The notes below the pieces were generated by a model. It was not told where the DNA came from. It saw nothing but the letters and a program-made list of their open reading frames with translations, and did not search any database. The position numbers and the translations under genes are program-made. Below, one piece after another: positions 1-7,551 of a stretch of 64,000 bases of DNA (position 1 is the first letter of the stretch; the number at the start of each line of letters is the position of its first letter). This DNA is from Flavobacterium sp. LC2016-23 (GTDB lineage: Bacteria; Bacteroidota; Bacteroidia; Flavobacteriales; Flavobacteriaceae). The stretch is taken from assembly GCF_009674775.1 (NCBI RefSeq), contig NZ_WKKE01000011.1, positions 116,494 to 180,493 on the forward strand. The letters are read 5' to 3'.

Positions 1-5
1 TTAGA

Positions 6-1151
6 ATGATAGCCAAATGTTTTTTTGGTTTTGAAGAAATATTAGAGAATGAATTGCGCGCGCTGGGTGCTCAGGATGTAGAAAAAGGAGTGCGAATGGT
101 AAGCTTTAAAGGCGATAAAGGGTTTATGTACAAAGCCAATTTATCGTTGCGTACGGCGCTTAAAGTTTTAAAACCGATTTATTCTTTCAGAGCCAACAAC
201 GAGCAGGCGCTTTACAAAGGAATTTCAGGCGTAAACTGGTCTAAATTGCTAAACGCCAATCAGACTTTCGTAATTGATGCTACCGTGCATTCGACTTATT
301 TTAACCATTCCGAGTTTGTTTCCCAGAAATGTAAAGATGCAATTGTAGATCAGTTCAGGGAAAGAACAGGACAGCGTCCGAGTATTGATAAAGCGTTTCC
401 GGATTTAAGGATTAACATTCATATTGATAAAGACCAGGTTTCGGTTGCTTTGGATACTTCCGGAAATTCACTGCATCAGCGTGGTTATAGGACAGCGACC
501 AATATTGCCCCGATTAACGAAGTTCTGGCCGCAGGAATTTTATTGTTATCAGGCTGGGAAGGGCAGAGCCATTTTCTGGATCCAATGTGCGGATCAGGTA
601 CTTTTCTCGCAGAAGCAGCTATGATTGCCTGCAATATCCCGGCAAATATTAACCGTAAGGAATTTGCATTTGAGAAATGGAAAGACTGGGACAATGATTT
701 GTTTGATCAGATTGTAAACAGCCTGATGAAAAAGACAAAGGAATTTCATTATACCATAAAAGGTTTTGATAAAGCACCAAGTGCCGTAAACAAAGCCAAA
801 GATAATATAAAGAATGCCAATCTGGAGGATTATGTTACGGTTTCTGAAAACAACTTTTTTGAAAGCGAAAAAGCGGTAGAAGGAAAGCTGCACATGGTTT
901 TCAATCCGCCTTATGATGAACGTCTGGACATTCACATGGAAGAGTTTTACAAAAATATTGGAGATACTTTAAAGAAAAGCTATCCGGGAACGAATGCCTG
1001 GTTTATCACGGCAAATCTTGAAGCCTTGAAATTCGTAGGTTTGAAACCTTCCAGAAAAATCAAACTTTTCAACGCAAGTTTAGAAGCCCGTCTGGTTAAA
1101 TATGAGATGTACGAGGGAAGTAAGAGAACGAAGTTTCAGGTTTCTGAGTAA
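6..1151 (+). CDS. THUMP-domain class I SAM-dependent RNA methyltransferase (RlmL N-terminal-like)
   Basis: Predicted rRNA base methyltransferase. The N-terminal ~160 residues resemble the ferredoxin-like plus THUMP RNA-binding module, followed by a Rossmann methyltransferase fold. A SAM-binding loop DPMCGSGT is visible at residues 192-199 and the catalytic NPPYDERL motif at 300-307, which is the N-methyltransferase signature of the RlmL/Trm14 group. At 381 residues it matches the single-domain Bacteroidota form rather than the bifunctional E. coli RlmKL. The first ATG lies only 5 bases into the window, and the preceding in-frame codon is sense, so the true start may lie a few codons upstream, outside the window. 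The guanine-N2 target is inferred from the family. Confidence 0.85.
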   Translation: MIAKCFFGFEEILENELRALGAQDVEKGVRMVSFKGDKGFMYKANLSLRTALKVLKPIYSFRANNEQALYKGISGVNWSKLLNANQTFVIDATVHSTYFNHSEFVSQKCKDAIVDQFRERTGQRPSIDKAFPDLRINIHIDKDQVSVALDTSGNSLHQRGYRTATNIAPINEVLAAGILLLSGWEGQSHFLDPMCGSGTFLAEAAMIACNIPANINRKEFAFEKWKDWDNDLFDQIVNSLMKKTKEFHYTIKGFDKAPSAVNKAKDNIKNANLEDYVTVSENNFFESEKAVEGKLHMVFNPPYDERLDIHMEEFYKNIGDTLKKSYPGTNAWFITANLEALKFVGLKPSRKIKLFNASLEARLVKYEMYEGSKRTKFQVSE

Positions 1152-1281
1152 AGATTCTAAGTAGCTAAGATTCTAAGTTGCTTAGAAATTGGCTAAAAAT
1201 AAATTATAATTTTAGGTTCAGGAAGCTAAGTTTCAAAAGGGAAAACCTCAGTAACTTAGAACCTCAGAACCTTAGCAACTT
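1151..1281. repeat. Octamer-phased inverted repeat (family A)
   Basis: Directly after the stop codon come four consecutive 8-base units, AAGATTCT AAGTAGCT AAGATTCT AAGTTGCT (1151-1182). The reverse complement of 1244-1281 reads AAGTTGCT AAGGTTCT GAGGTTCT AAGTTACT GAGGTT. The two arms can pair imperfectly into a long hairpin with an AT-rich loop, ending 9 bases before the next start codon. The function could be termination or mRNA processing; no function is shown. Confidence 0.75.
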
Positions 1282-1290
1282 AAAAAAAAA

Positions 1291-1530
1291 ATGACAAAAC
1301 TACAAGTAAGAGGTTTTTTATATCAGTTAGGATGTTTCGCTATTTTATTTATAGCAGGAAGATATTTGGTAGCTACCTACACAGGATTAACGGGACTTTG
1401 GATTCCGATGACGGCTTTTATTGCTGCCACTTTGATTTCGCCTAAGTTTCAGGCCGTGAAAACCAAAGACGGTGAAAAACTATTTATGAAATGGATTTTT
1501 ATAAAAGGGATCAGGGAAATAGGTTCTTAA
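1291..1530 (+). CDS. Small two-helix membrane protein, unknown function
   Basis: A 79-residue protein that I do not recognise by name. Two hydrophobic stretches (about residues 10-30 and 34-50) predict a small inner-membrane hairpin, with a basic C-terminal tail containing KTKDGEKLF and FIKGIR. It follows the methyltransferase gene with a long inverted repeat between them, so it may be transcribed separately. The start ATG at 1291 comes after a poly-A stretch, typical of the weak translation signals in this genome. Coding character is supported by alternating hydrophobic and charged composition and an intact frame, but not by a known family. Confidence 0.6.
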   Translation: MTKLQVRGFLYQLGCFAILFIAGRYLVATYTGLTGLWIPMTAFIAATLISPKFQAVKTKDGEKLFMKWIFIKGIREIGS

Positions 1531-1568
1531 GAGGTGCTAAGGTGCTGAGAGGCTAAGGCTCTAAGGTT
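1531..1568. repeat. Octamer-phased repeat, left outer arm of an IS-split hairpin
   Basis: Consecutive octamers GAGGTGCT AAGGTGCT GAGAGGCT AAGGCTCT AAGGTT follow the stop at 1530. The matching arm lies at 3090-3127, beyond the insertion sequence. Together they form the outer stem of a hairpin that once separated two convergent genes. Confidence 0.75.
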
Positions 1569-1591
1569 AAAAAAACTTTTAAACAATTATA

Positions 1592-1612
1592 AAAATAAAA
1601 GCCACAAATTCA
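1592..1612. repeat. 21-bp perfect inverted repeat, left inner arm
   Basis: The 21 bases at 1592-1612 (core GCCACAAATTC) are the exact reverse complement of 3051-3071. The pair flanks the insertion sequence at 9-10 bp from each IS end, so the IS occupies the loop of a pre-existing stem-loop, probably a bidirectional terminator. Confidence 0.85.
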
Positions 1613-1620
1613 AAATGAAC

Positions 1621-1659
1621 ATGCCCCAAAAAGTTAGACACTATTTGGGGCATTTTTTT
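1621..1659 (+). terminator. Subterminal hairpin with T-run at the IS left end
   Basis: ATGCCCCAAA (1621-1630) pairs with TTTGGGGCAT (1644-1653), followed by seven T residues ending one base before the transposase ATG. It has the form of an intrinsic terminator and would stop read-through transcription from outside entering the transposase gene. Part of the stem is the terminal inverted repeat itself. Confidence 0.7.
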
Positions 1660-2178
1660 ATGGAAAGAAAAGCAAAGTATGACTATGCATTTAAGTTAGA
1701 ATGTGTAGAATTGGTTTTAAAGAAACATTATTCAGATGGATATGTTTCAAAATTAAAACAGACTGCAAGATGGAATATTCGTAAGTGGGTCAGTTTTTAT
1801 AAGGCATATGGTAAAATTGGTTTATTGCCACGAATCAATCAAAACTATTCAGCCGAATTTAAACTAAAAGTACTTAATAGCATACAAAAAGAATCTCTTT
1901 CCTTGATGCAGTCTGGCATAAGATTTAATATTCCCAATATGTCCATAATTTTAAAATGGAAAAAAGATTTTGCTAACTTTGGGCTAGCAGCATTACAACC
2001 AAAACAAAGAGGCAGACCCATATCGATGAGTGATAATAAAGGCAAAAAACGCAAATCAGACAAACTCCTTACAAGAGAGCAAGAACTGCTTAAAGAAAAC
2101 GAAAGACTTCGCTGTGAGAATGAATTGCTAAAAAAGCTTCAAGCCTTAATTCAAGCCAGGAAAAATCCAAAGCCATAA
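1660..2178 (+). CDS. IS3-family transposase OrfA (helix-turn-helix subunit)
   Basis: DNA-binding component of the transposase. The chosen ATG at 1660 gives MERKAKYDYAFKLECVELVL, a typical OrfA beginning; an in-frame ATG at 1615 lies outside the IS end and is rejected. Two helix-turn-helix-like repeats (about residues 8-55 and 65-115) are followed by a basic linker and a leucine-zipper-like coiled coil near the C-terminus (LLTREQELLKENERLRCENEL), the layout of IS150-group OrfA. The slippery heptamer A AAA AAG at 2130-2136 is in the zero frame, so a fraction of ribosomes should shift -1 into OrfB to make the full OrfAB transposase. A zipper promoting multimerisation is known for IS911 OrfA. Confidence 0.9.
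   Translation: MERKAKYDYAFKLECVELVLKKHYSDGYVSKLKQTARWNIRKWVSFYKAYGKIGLLPRINQNYSAEFKLKVLNSIQKESLSLMQSGIRFNIPNMSIILKWKKDFANFGLAALQPKQRGRPISMSDNKGKKRKSDKLLTREQELLKENERLRCENELLKKLQALIQARKNPKP
2130..2136 (+). promoter_or_regulatory. -1 ribosomal frameshift slippery heptamer A AAA AAG
   Basis: Read in the OrfA frame as CTA AAA AAG; slipping back one base gives AAA followed by GCT in the OrfB frame, which is open through to 3011. This is the classical IS3-family signal. Confidence 0.85.
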
Positions 2179-2201
2179 ACGAATTAAGGCATAAATTTGG
2201 T

Positions 2202-3011
2202 TTGGAATTACTTCTGGACCTAGCAAATATGGCGCGCAGCAGTTTTTATTATCATCAAAAACAAAGTAAATCACCTGATAAATATAAAGAAACTAAAGAA
2301 CTGATTAAAGCCATTTATCAAAAGCATAAAGGACGCTATGGCTATAGAAGGATAACCGATGAACTGCAAAACAGTGGGGTGCTTATCAATCATAAAACAG
2401 TTCTCAGATTAATGAATCTATTAGGGCTGAAAAGTGTTATTAGAGTAAAAAAATATAAATCTTACAAAGGTGAAAATGGTAAAATAGCTCCAAATATACT
2501 GGAACGAAATTTTAGGGCACAAGCTCCAAATCAAAAATGGGCAACCGATATAACAGAGTTTAACGTAGGGGGAAAAAAATTATATTTATCACCAATAATT
2601 GACTTGTTTAATCAAGAAATAATCAGCTATGAAGTTACGGAGAGACCAGTGTTCAATCAAGTGGTTATGATGCTGAGAAAAGCCTTTAGAAAAATACCAA
2701 ACAATACAAATTTGATACTTCATTCTGACCAAGGCTGGCAATACCAAATGAAACATTACCAACATTTATTGGAACAAAAAGGAATCAAACAAAGTATGTC
2801 AAGAAAAGGAAACTGTTTGGATAATGCAATTATTGAAAACTTCTTTGGAATATTAAAATCTGAAATGTTTTATACTCAAAAATTCAAATCAATAGAACAA
2901 TTAAAAAAAGAAATTAATAGATATATAATCTATTACAATAACGAAAGAATTAAATCAAATTTAAACAAAATGAGCCCGATAAAATATCGAGCTCATTATT
3001 ATCAAACTTAA
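2202..3011 (+). CDS. IS3-family transposase OrfB (DDE integrase domain)
   Basis: Catalytic half of the transposase, in the -1 frame relative to OrfA. The frame is open from the slippery site at 2130, so the functional product is probably the OrfAB fusion; 2202 is only the first ATG. An HTH_21-like N-terminal region contains KHKGRYGYRRI. The rve core shows the DDE triad: D in WATDIT, D in LHSDQGWQYQ, and E in NCLDNAIIENFFGILK, where the spacing and the Q-G-W-Q-Y context fit the IS150 group. The C-terminus carries YYNNERIKSNL-MSPIKYR, the conserved IS3 end. It appears complete. It makes and processes a circular intermediate, by family knowledge. Confidence 0.92.
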   Translation: MELLLDLANMARSSFYYHQKQSKSPDKYKETKELIKAIYQKHKGRYGYRRITDELQNSGVLINHKTVLRLMNLLGLKSVIRVKKYKSYKGENGKIAPNILERNFRAQAPNQKWATDITEFNVGGKKLYLSPIIDLFNQEIISYEVTERPVFNQVVMMLRKAFRKIPNNTNLILHSDQGWQYQMKHYQHLLEQKGIKQSMSRKGNCLDNAIIENFFGILKSEMFYTQKFKSIEQLKKEINRYIIYYNNERIKSNLNKMSPIKYRAHYYQT

Positions 3012-3050
3012 TTATAAATTTGTCTAAACTTTTGGGTGCAGTCTAAAAAA

Positions 3051-3071
3051 TGAATTTGTGGCTTTTATTTT
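3051..3071. repeat. 21-bp perfect inverted repeat, right inner arm
   Basis: Exact reverse complement of 1592-1612, located 10 bp beyond the right IS end. Confidence 0.85.
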
Positions 3072-3089
3072 GTTTTTTACCCAATAAGA

Positions 3090-3127
3090 AACCTCAGAAC
3101 CTTAGCACCTTAGAGCCTCAGCAGCTT
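3090..3127. repeat. Octamer-phased repeat, right outer arm of the IS-split hairpin
   Basis: The reverse complement reads AAGCTGCT GAGGCTCT AAGGTGCT AAGGTTCT GAGGTT, matching the family A octamers and pairing with 1531-1568. It ends 10 bp before the DUF6048 stop codon. Confidence 0.75.
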
Positions 3128-3137
3128 TAAAAAAAAA

Positions 3138-3959
3138 CTACTTCTTTGGAGATACATTTTTTAGTTCAGGAACAATCACTTTTTTCTTGTAAAGCGGAAT
3201 AAAGTAGGAAACAGTATAATTAAAGCCTACTCCGAAATTTCCGTCATAAGTTCTGTTGAAACCGGGAATATAAAGGTTTTCGAAATTTCCGGGTTCTTTA
3301 TTGCTTACTAAAAGCTTTAACTGAACTCCGAAACCTACGAAGACGTTATTGAAAACCTTTGCCTTCAGGCCCATGACAACTTCAAGCCAGGCTGCTGTAA
3401 GACCATTGTATTTTTCTCCTGAAACAACAGGAGTCTGCTGTCCCCAGTACGGATTTGCATTATAAATTTTATAGGTATTCAATTGCTGGCTAAAAGTACT
3501 AAAACCGCCTCGTAAACCTATAGTAATAAGGTTTTCCATGTCCAGCCAGTTCTGGTAGGTATTGTAATCAAAACCTCCTTTTATGTAGGTTCCTGTTGCT
3601 GTTGAGTTTAATCGGTCATCATCTGTGGTTTTATCTTCGAAACCAAGTTCTGCAGCCAGATAGTACTTTTTCGTTAAACGAAAATCTCCCACAAATTCTA
3701 CTCCTTTATAATCTTTGTCATAAAAACCGCGTGTCAGTTTGTACAAATCAACACCAACGCGAAGTCCGTACCGGTTTGTTTTGGGAAGTATCGTATCTGT
3801 GATGGCTTCCTGAGCCATTGGTTTTTGAATTTCTGCTTTTTGTTTTTCCGGAACAGTTTCTTTTGTTTTTGTCGTTTCCTGAGCGTGAACCAAAAACATT
3901 GAAAACAATAGAGGAATACTAAAAAAATACTTTAACATGTGTTTCATTTTCGTATTCAA
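3138..3959 (-). CDS. DUF6048 family protein, secreted, beta-rich
   Basis: A 273-residue exported protein of unknown function that I assign to DUF6048. A signal peptide ends near FLVHAQ (about residue 27). A Lys/Glu/Thr-rich linker follows, then a beta-strand-rich body with alternating hydrophobic/polar segments (YGLRVGVDLYKLTRGFYD, YLAAELGFED) like a small outer-membrane barrel. The start is uncertain: ATG codons at 3959, 3947 and 3938 are all in frame, and the last would give the most normal signal peptide. The 5' end overlaps the 3' end of the DUF6452 gene by about 40 bp, indicating translational coupling in the rlmD-DUF6452-DUF6048 operon. Confidence 0.75.
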   Translation of the reverse strand: MNTKMKHMLKYFFSIPLLFSMFLVHAQETTKTKETVPEKQKAEIQKPMAQEAITDTILPKTNRYGLRVGVDLYKLTRGFYDKDYKGVEFVGDFRLTKKYYLAAELGFEDKTTDDDRLNSTATGTYIKGGFDYNTYQNWLDMENLITIGLRGGFSTFSQQLNTYKIYNANPYWGQQTPVVSGEKYNGLTAAWLEVVMGLKAKVFNNVFVGFGVQLKLLVSNKEPGNFENLYIPGFNRTYDGNFGVGFNYTVSYFIPLYKKKVIVPELKNVSPKK

Positions 3960-4446
3960 TGTTAGGGTTTATGATAAAAATATCCTGCATCCATACTCCG
4001 TCTCCGGTAGGATCTGTTCTTTGAAAAGCACTTAGGTTAAAGATGGTTTTAAAGCCACAGGCTCTGGAAACATAAGAATTTTGACGGGAATAAACGAAAT
4101 TTATTTCATCAGAATTCACCAACGATGCATTAGAACTGCCATAATTGTTGATAAATGTATACGTTGTGGTATCGGCATCCGTTCTAAGAGGAATAGCAAT
4201 CGAATCGCCGCTGGTTAAATATTTCGTATCATCTGTAGCGGTCTTATTAAAAACAATACTCTGTGCCTGATCCTTTCCGGTTACCCTAAGATTATTCACC
4301 CTTTTTCGTAAGGTTGAATTGTTTATATCGTAAAAAGTGATTACTAATCGTGGCGTTGTTGGGGTATCCGGATCACAAATATCATCTTTCTCACAACTGG
4401 ACAGGCCAAATGCAAAAATTAATAAAAAAGAGATTATTTTTTTCAT
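3919..4446 (-). CDS. DUF6452 family lipoprotein
   Basis: A 175-residue protein I assign to DUF6452, function unknown. It begins MKKIISFLLIFAFGLSSCEK, a lipoprotein signal peptide with lipobox L-S-S-C at Cys18, so it should be lipid-anchored. Paired cysteines (C18 acylated; C23 in DDICDPDTP; a later C in SRACGF) are visible. It starts 12 bp downstream of rlmD on the same strand and overlaps DUF6048, forming a three-gene unit. Its co-occurrence with DUF6048 suggests the two act together at the envelope, which is inference. Confidence 0.75.
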   Translation of the reverse strand: MKKIISFLLIFAFGLSSCEKDDICDPDTPTTPRLVITFYDINNSTLRKRVNNLRVTGKDQAQSIVFNKTATDDTKYLTSGDSIAIPLRTDADTTTYTFINNYGSSNASLVNSDEINFVYSRQNSYVSRACGFKTIFNLSAFQRTDPTGDGVWMQDIFIINPNIEYENETHVKVFF

Positions 4447-4458
4447 GTCAAATTTTTG

Positions 4459-5871
4459 TTATCGAAGTTCTAAAAGTACAACATTTTCAACATGATGCGT
4501 TTGCGGAAACATATCTACCGGACGAACGCGTGTTACTTTGTATTTTTCATCCATCAACGCAAGATCACGTGCCTGTGTAGCCGAATTACAACTTACGTAA
4601 ACTACTTTTTGAGGAGCAATTTTTAAAATCTGATCAATAACCGCCGCATGCATACCATCTCTGGGCGGATCTGTAATAATTACGTCAGGTTTGCCGTGCT
4701 GAGCGATGAAGCTTTCATTAAATACAACTTTCATGTCTCCAACAAAAAACTCACAATTGGTAATATTATTGCGTTCCGCATTGGCTTTAGCATCTAAAAT
4801 TGCTTCAGGAACACTTTCTACACCAATTACTTTTTTTGCTTTTTTAGAAACGAACTGTGCAATGGTTCCTGTTCCTGTATACAGGTCATAAACGGTCTCA
4901 TTACCGGAAAGGCCTGCGAAATCACGTGTTATTTTATAAAGTTCATAAGCCTGATCAGAATTAGTTTGGTAAAAAGACTTTGCATTAATGCTGAATTTCA
5001 AACCTTCCATTTCTTCCAGGATGTAATCCCTTCCTTTATATAGTTTTATATTCTGATCGTAAATGGTATCGTTTTGTTTTGAATTTACGACATATTGTAA
5101 CGAGGTAATCTGAGGAAATTTTTCGTACAGATGATCTAAAAGAAGCTCACGATTCTTTTTGTCATTTTCGAAAAACTGAATCAAAACCATTATTTCGCCT
5201 GTGGAAGCCGTACGAATCATAAAAGTTCGAAGTAAACCGGACTGTTCTCTCGGGTTAAAAAAGGCTAAGTTATGTTCATTTGCAAAATCCCTGATTTCGT
5301 TTCTGATTGCATTGGAAGGATCTTCCTGCAAATGACATTTGGTGATGTCCAGAATTTTATCCCACATTTTTGGAATATGAAAACCCAGGGCATTTCTGTT
5401 TCCTAAATCTTCTGTACTGTCAATTTCCTTTTCAGTTAACCATCGGCTGTTTGAAAATGAAAATTCCATTTTATTTCTGTAGAAAAACTGTTTGTCTGAA
5501 CCCAAAATAGTTTCGAATTCAGGAAGTTCAACTTTTCCAATACGCTGCAAGTGGTTTTTTACTTCGTTTTGTTTGTAATACAGCTGCTGGCTGTATTTCA
5601 TGTTTTGCCATTTACATCCTCCACAAACTCCAAAATGCTCGCAAATAGGTTCAATTCGGTGTTCTGAAAATTCATGAAATTTTACGGCTTTGCCTTCATA
5701 ATAGGCTTTTCTCTTTTTAAAAGTTTGTACATCAACCACATCACCAGGTACTACATTCGGAATAAAGATAACTTTTCCGTCAGGAGCCTTTGCTACTGAT
5801 ACTCCTTTTGCTCCGGCATCAAGAACCTGAATTTGATGAAAGACAACTTTGTCTGTAATTTTTCTTCCCAT
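4459..5871 (-). CDS. rlmD: 23S rRNA (uracil-C5)-methyltransferase RlmD/RumA
   Basis: Methylates a uridine of 23S rRNA at C5 using SAM. An N-terminal TRAM domain (about residues 5-65) precedes a 4Fe-4S site with C77, C83, C86 in CEHFGVCGGCKW and a later cysteine in ITKCHLQ (about 177). The methyltransferase domain shows YDLYTGTGTIAQF as the SAM loop, ITDPPRDGMH, and the catalytic cysteine in VYVSCNSATQARDLAL (about 428). At 470 residues it is normal for Bacteroidota members. It leads the operon with DUF6452 and DUF6048. A -7 element ends only 4 bases before the ATG, so its mRNA may be leaderless. Confidence 0.92.
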   Translation of the reverse strand: MGRKITDKVVFHQIQVLDAGAKGVSVAKAPDGKVIFIPNVVPGDVVDVQTFKKRKAYYEGKAVKFHEFSEHRIEPICEHFGVCGGCKWQNMKYSQQLYYKQNEVKNHLQRIGKVELPEFETILGSDKQFFYRNKMEFSFSNSRWLTEKEIDSTEDLGNRNALGFHIPKMWDKILDITKCHLQEDPSNAIRNEIRDFANEHNLAFFNPREQSGLLRTFMIRTASTGEIMVLIQFFENDKKNRELLLDHLYEKFPQITSLQYVVNSKQNDTIYDQNIKLYKGRDYILEEMEGLKFSINAKSFYQTNSDQAYELYKITRDFAGLSGNETVYDLYTGTGTIAQFVSKKAKKVIGVESVPEAILDAKANAERNNITNCEFFVGDMKVVFNESFIAQHGKPDVIITDPPRDGMHAAVIDQILKIAPQKVVYVSCNSATQARDLALMDEKYKVTRVRPVDMFPQTHHVENVVLLELR

Positions 5872-5875
5872 AGCG

Positions 5876-5883
5876 CAAAAATA
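5876..5883 (-). promoter_or_regulatory. TAnnTTTG -7 element of rlmD (possible leaderless start)
   Basis: The minus strand reads TATTTTTG CGCT ATG. With the usual ~7 nt from the G to the transcription start, transcription would begin at the ATG itself. Confidence 0.6.
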
Positions 5884-5966
5884 AGGGTTTGTAAACTTTT
5901 ATAAATTTAATTTCTAAAATATTTTACCATTTTTTTTAATTTGCTAGTTTAATTGAGTTTAAAAAG

Positions 5967-5974
5967 TAACTTTG
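5967..5974 (+). promoter_or_regulatory. TAnnTTTG -7 element of the histidine kinase gene
   Basis: TAACTTTG, with a TTTG at 5940-5943 as possible -33 element (23 bp spacing). The predicted leader is about 48 nt. Confidence 0.6.
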
Positions 5975-6028
5975 TTTTAGCAAAATCCCAAATGCTACAT
6001 TTTTAACCTATCGTTTTGTTATTTTTTT

Positions 6029-7078
6029 ATGAAGTTGTATCACAATCTTTCACAAATTGGCTTTTTAAAAAAAAGTTATGCCTTCAAATTTTTGTTTGTT
6101 GCTTTCATAGGTATACATATCCCGCTCATTGGAATTTTATTTTTTGTACTTTATTTTGATAGTGATATTTCGCCATCCTCGATTTTAGTTTTTTCCTTGA
6201 TAATGACACTTTTAGCTACTTTAATTACTTTGGTGGTTTTAAAGCAGTTAATAGAGCCAATTGCAATTGCTTCAAAATCGTTAGACGATTACAGGAATAA
6301 CAGAAGATTGTCCGTTTTACCCACCGAATACACAGATGAGGCAGGTTTGTTGATGTGCAATATCCAGGAGTCTATTTATGAAGCGGAAAGTTATATCAAT
6401 GAAAAACAGGATCTGATTTATATGCTTTCACACGATTTAAAGAACTTTGCAGGAAATCCTCAGGGACTGGCCAATTTAATTATCAGTGAAAATCCATCAG
6501 ACTCGGTCAAAAACCTGGCATCCTTAATTTGTGAATCAACGAATTTGCAATTCCGCTACATCGAAAATTTTATAAAATTACTGAATGAGCAGGATCAGAT
6601 TGCTAAAATCAATCAGGAAGTAAGAACTATTGTATTTCCTAATATTTTGCCGTTTATCAACGAGCAGGTAGAACAACGCCTTCTGGATAAAAATATAAAA
6701 CTGTCTCTGAGTTTAGAATTAAATGAAGCCAAACTAAGAATCGATGAAGGTTTATTGGTTCAGGTTTTGGTAAACCTGATTAGTAATGCGATCAAATTTT
6801 CTTATTTTGACAGTGAAATCAAGGTTCGAATTTATTTCGAAAAGGAAAAATTGATCATTACCGTTGCCGACAAAGGAATTGGTTTTAACAAAGACCAGAT
6901 CGACGAATTATTTAAAAAATTCACTACCATGAGCCGATTAGGAACGGCAAAAGAAGCTTCAACCGGAATAGGCCTGTATTTGTGCAAGAAAATTATAGAA
7001 AGAAACAGAGGCGAATTAAGTGCTGCCAGCGAAGGAAAAAACAAAGGGGCAGAATTTAAGATCGTTTTTGAACTTTAA
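6029..7078 (+). CDS. Membrane sensor histidine kinase, orphan
   Basis: Signal-transducing autokinase of 349 residues. Two transmembrane segments (about 20-43 and 50-72) enclose only a very short periplasmic loop, so it probably senses within the membrane or through partners. A HAMP-like linker (73-128) leads to the H-box MLSHDLKN with phospho-acceptor His135, then the ATPase domain with N-box LVNLISNAIKF (about 247-257), G1 DKGIGF and G2 STGIGLYL. HATPase motifs are complete. No response regulator lies beside it, so it is an orphan kinase. The stop codon directly abuts the stop codon of the convergent downstream gene. Confidence 0.88.
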   Translation: MKLYHNLSQIGFLKKSYAFKFLFVAFIGIHIPLIGILFFVLYFDSDISPSSILVFSLIMTLLATLITLVVLKQLIEPIAIASKSLDDYRNNRRLSVLPTEYTDEAGLLMCNIQESIYEAESYINEKQDLIYMLSHDLKNFAGNPQGLANLIISENPSDSVKNLASLICESTNLQFRYIENFIKLLNEQDQIAKINQEVRTIVFPNILPFINEQVEQRLLDKNIKLSLSLELNEAKLRIDEGLLVQVLVNLISNAIKFSYFDSEIKVRIYFEKEKLIITVADKGIGFNKDQIDELFKKFTTMSRLGTAKEASTGIGLYLCKKIIERNRGELSAASEGKNKGAEFKIVFEL

Positions 7079-7522
7079 TCAGGATCGTTTCTTGATAATT
7101 TCATAATTGATAATAGTAAAAAAATAAAAGCAGGAATCAGCTGTAATTTTCCCCAGTATAATTCCGAAAAAATAATTTCCGCACAAAATCGGCATCCAGT
7201 ACATACAAAACGGACGAACGACCAAAAAATCTAAAAAGGCCGGATACCCGAATTCCAAAACCAAATTTTTGACTAGCGAAAGAACCTCTTTAAAGGTGGT
7301 TGCCTTGTTTTCAGTTTTATGCTGTAACGCCATCTTTCTGTAAGAAGAAATCAGGATAACCCCATAAAAAGCCAGATATTCTGCAAAAGTAATCAGATAA
7401 GCTGTTGTTAATCCGCTATAAATTTTACTGAAAAGTGAAGTCAGAAGTGCCGCTGTCGTACTCGCCAGTTCAGCATATTTATACCGGTTAAACCATTCTT
7501 TGAAATTTGATTTTGTAAGCAT
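7079..7522 (-). CDS. Polytopic membrane protein, unknown function
   Basis: A 147-residue protein I do not recognise. It has several hydrophobic stretches (about residues 18-35, 38-58, 95-125 and 123-140) and a basic C-terminus IIKKRS. One Cys-Met-Tyr-Trp-Met-Pro patch (about residue 110) and further cysteines (C118, C132) lie in the membrane part. No lipobox or catalytic motif is seen. It has an ATG start at 7522 and ends tail to tail with the histidine kinase gene with no spacer. It could be a GtrA-like or small transporter-like protein, but nothing supports a specific call. Confidence 0.65.
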   Translation of the reverse strand: MLTKSNFKEWFNRYKYAELASTTAALLTSLFSKIYSGLTTAYLITFAEYLAFYGVILISSYRKMALQHKTENKATTFKEVLSLVKNLVLEFGYPAFLDFLVVRPFCMYWMPILCGNYFFGIILGKITADSCFYFFTIINYEIIKKRS

Positions 7523-7551
7523 TTTTTTTGGAAGGGACTAAGGTTTTTTTT

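Larger units (their letters stand above)
1622..3040 (+). mobile_element. IS3-family insertion sequence, IS150 group
   Basis: About 1.42 kb, bounded by imperfect terminal inverted repeats that begin TG and end CA. The left end reads TGCCCCAAAAAGTTAGAC and the right end, reverse complemented, TGCACCCAAAAGTTTAGAC. It holds two overlapping-phase frames typical of IS3 elements, with an A AAA AAG slippery site joining them. No convincing 3-5 bp target duplication is visible (ACA on the left, GTC on the right). Both open frames are intact, so the copy could still be active. The surrounding nested inverted repeats suggest insertion into a hairpin loop. Confidence 0.9.

Noticed and set aside
594..935. 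113-codon minus-strand frame within the THUMP gene
   Set aside because: It is antisense to a well-supported gene and shows no family or signal features.
1615..1659. Upstream ATG extending transposase OrfA by 15 codons
   Set aside because: It lies outside the IS end and runs through the terminator hairpin; the ATG at 1660 gives the family N-terminus.
1622..3040. Target site duplication at the IS
   Set aside because: ACA on the left and GTC on the right do not match, nor do longer flanks.
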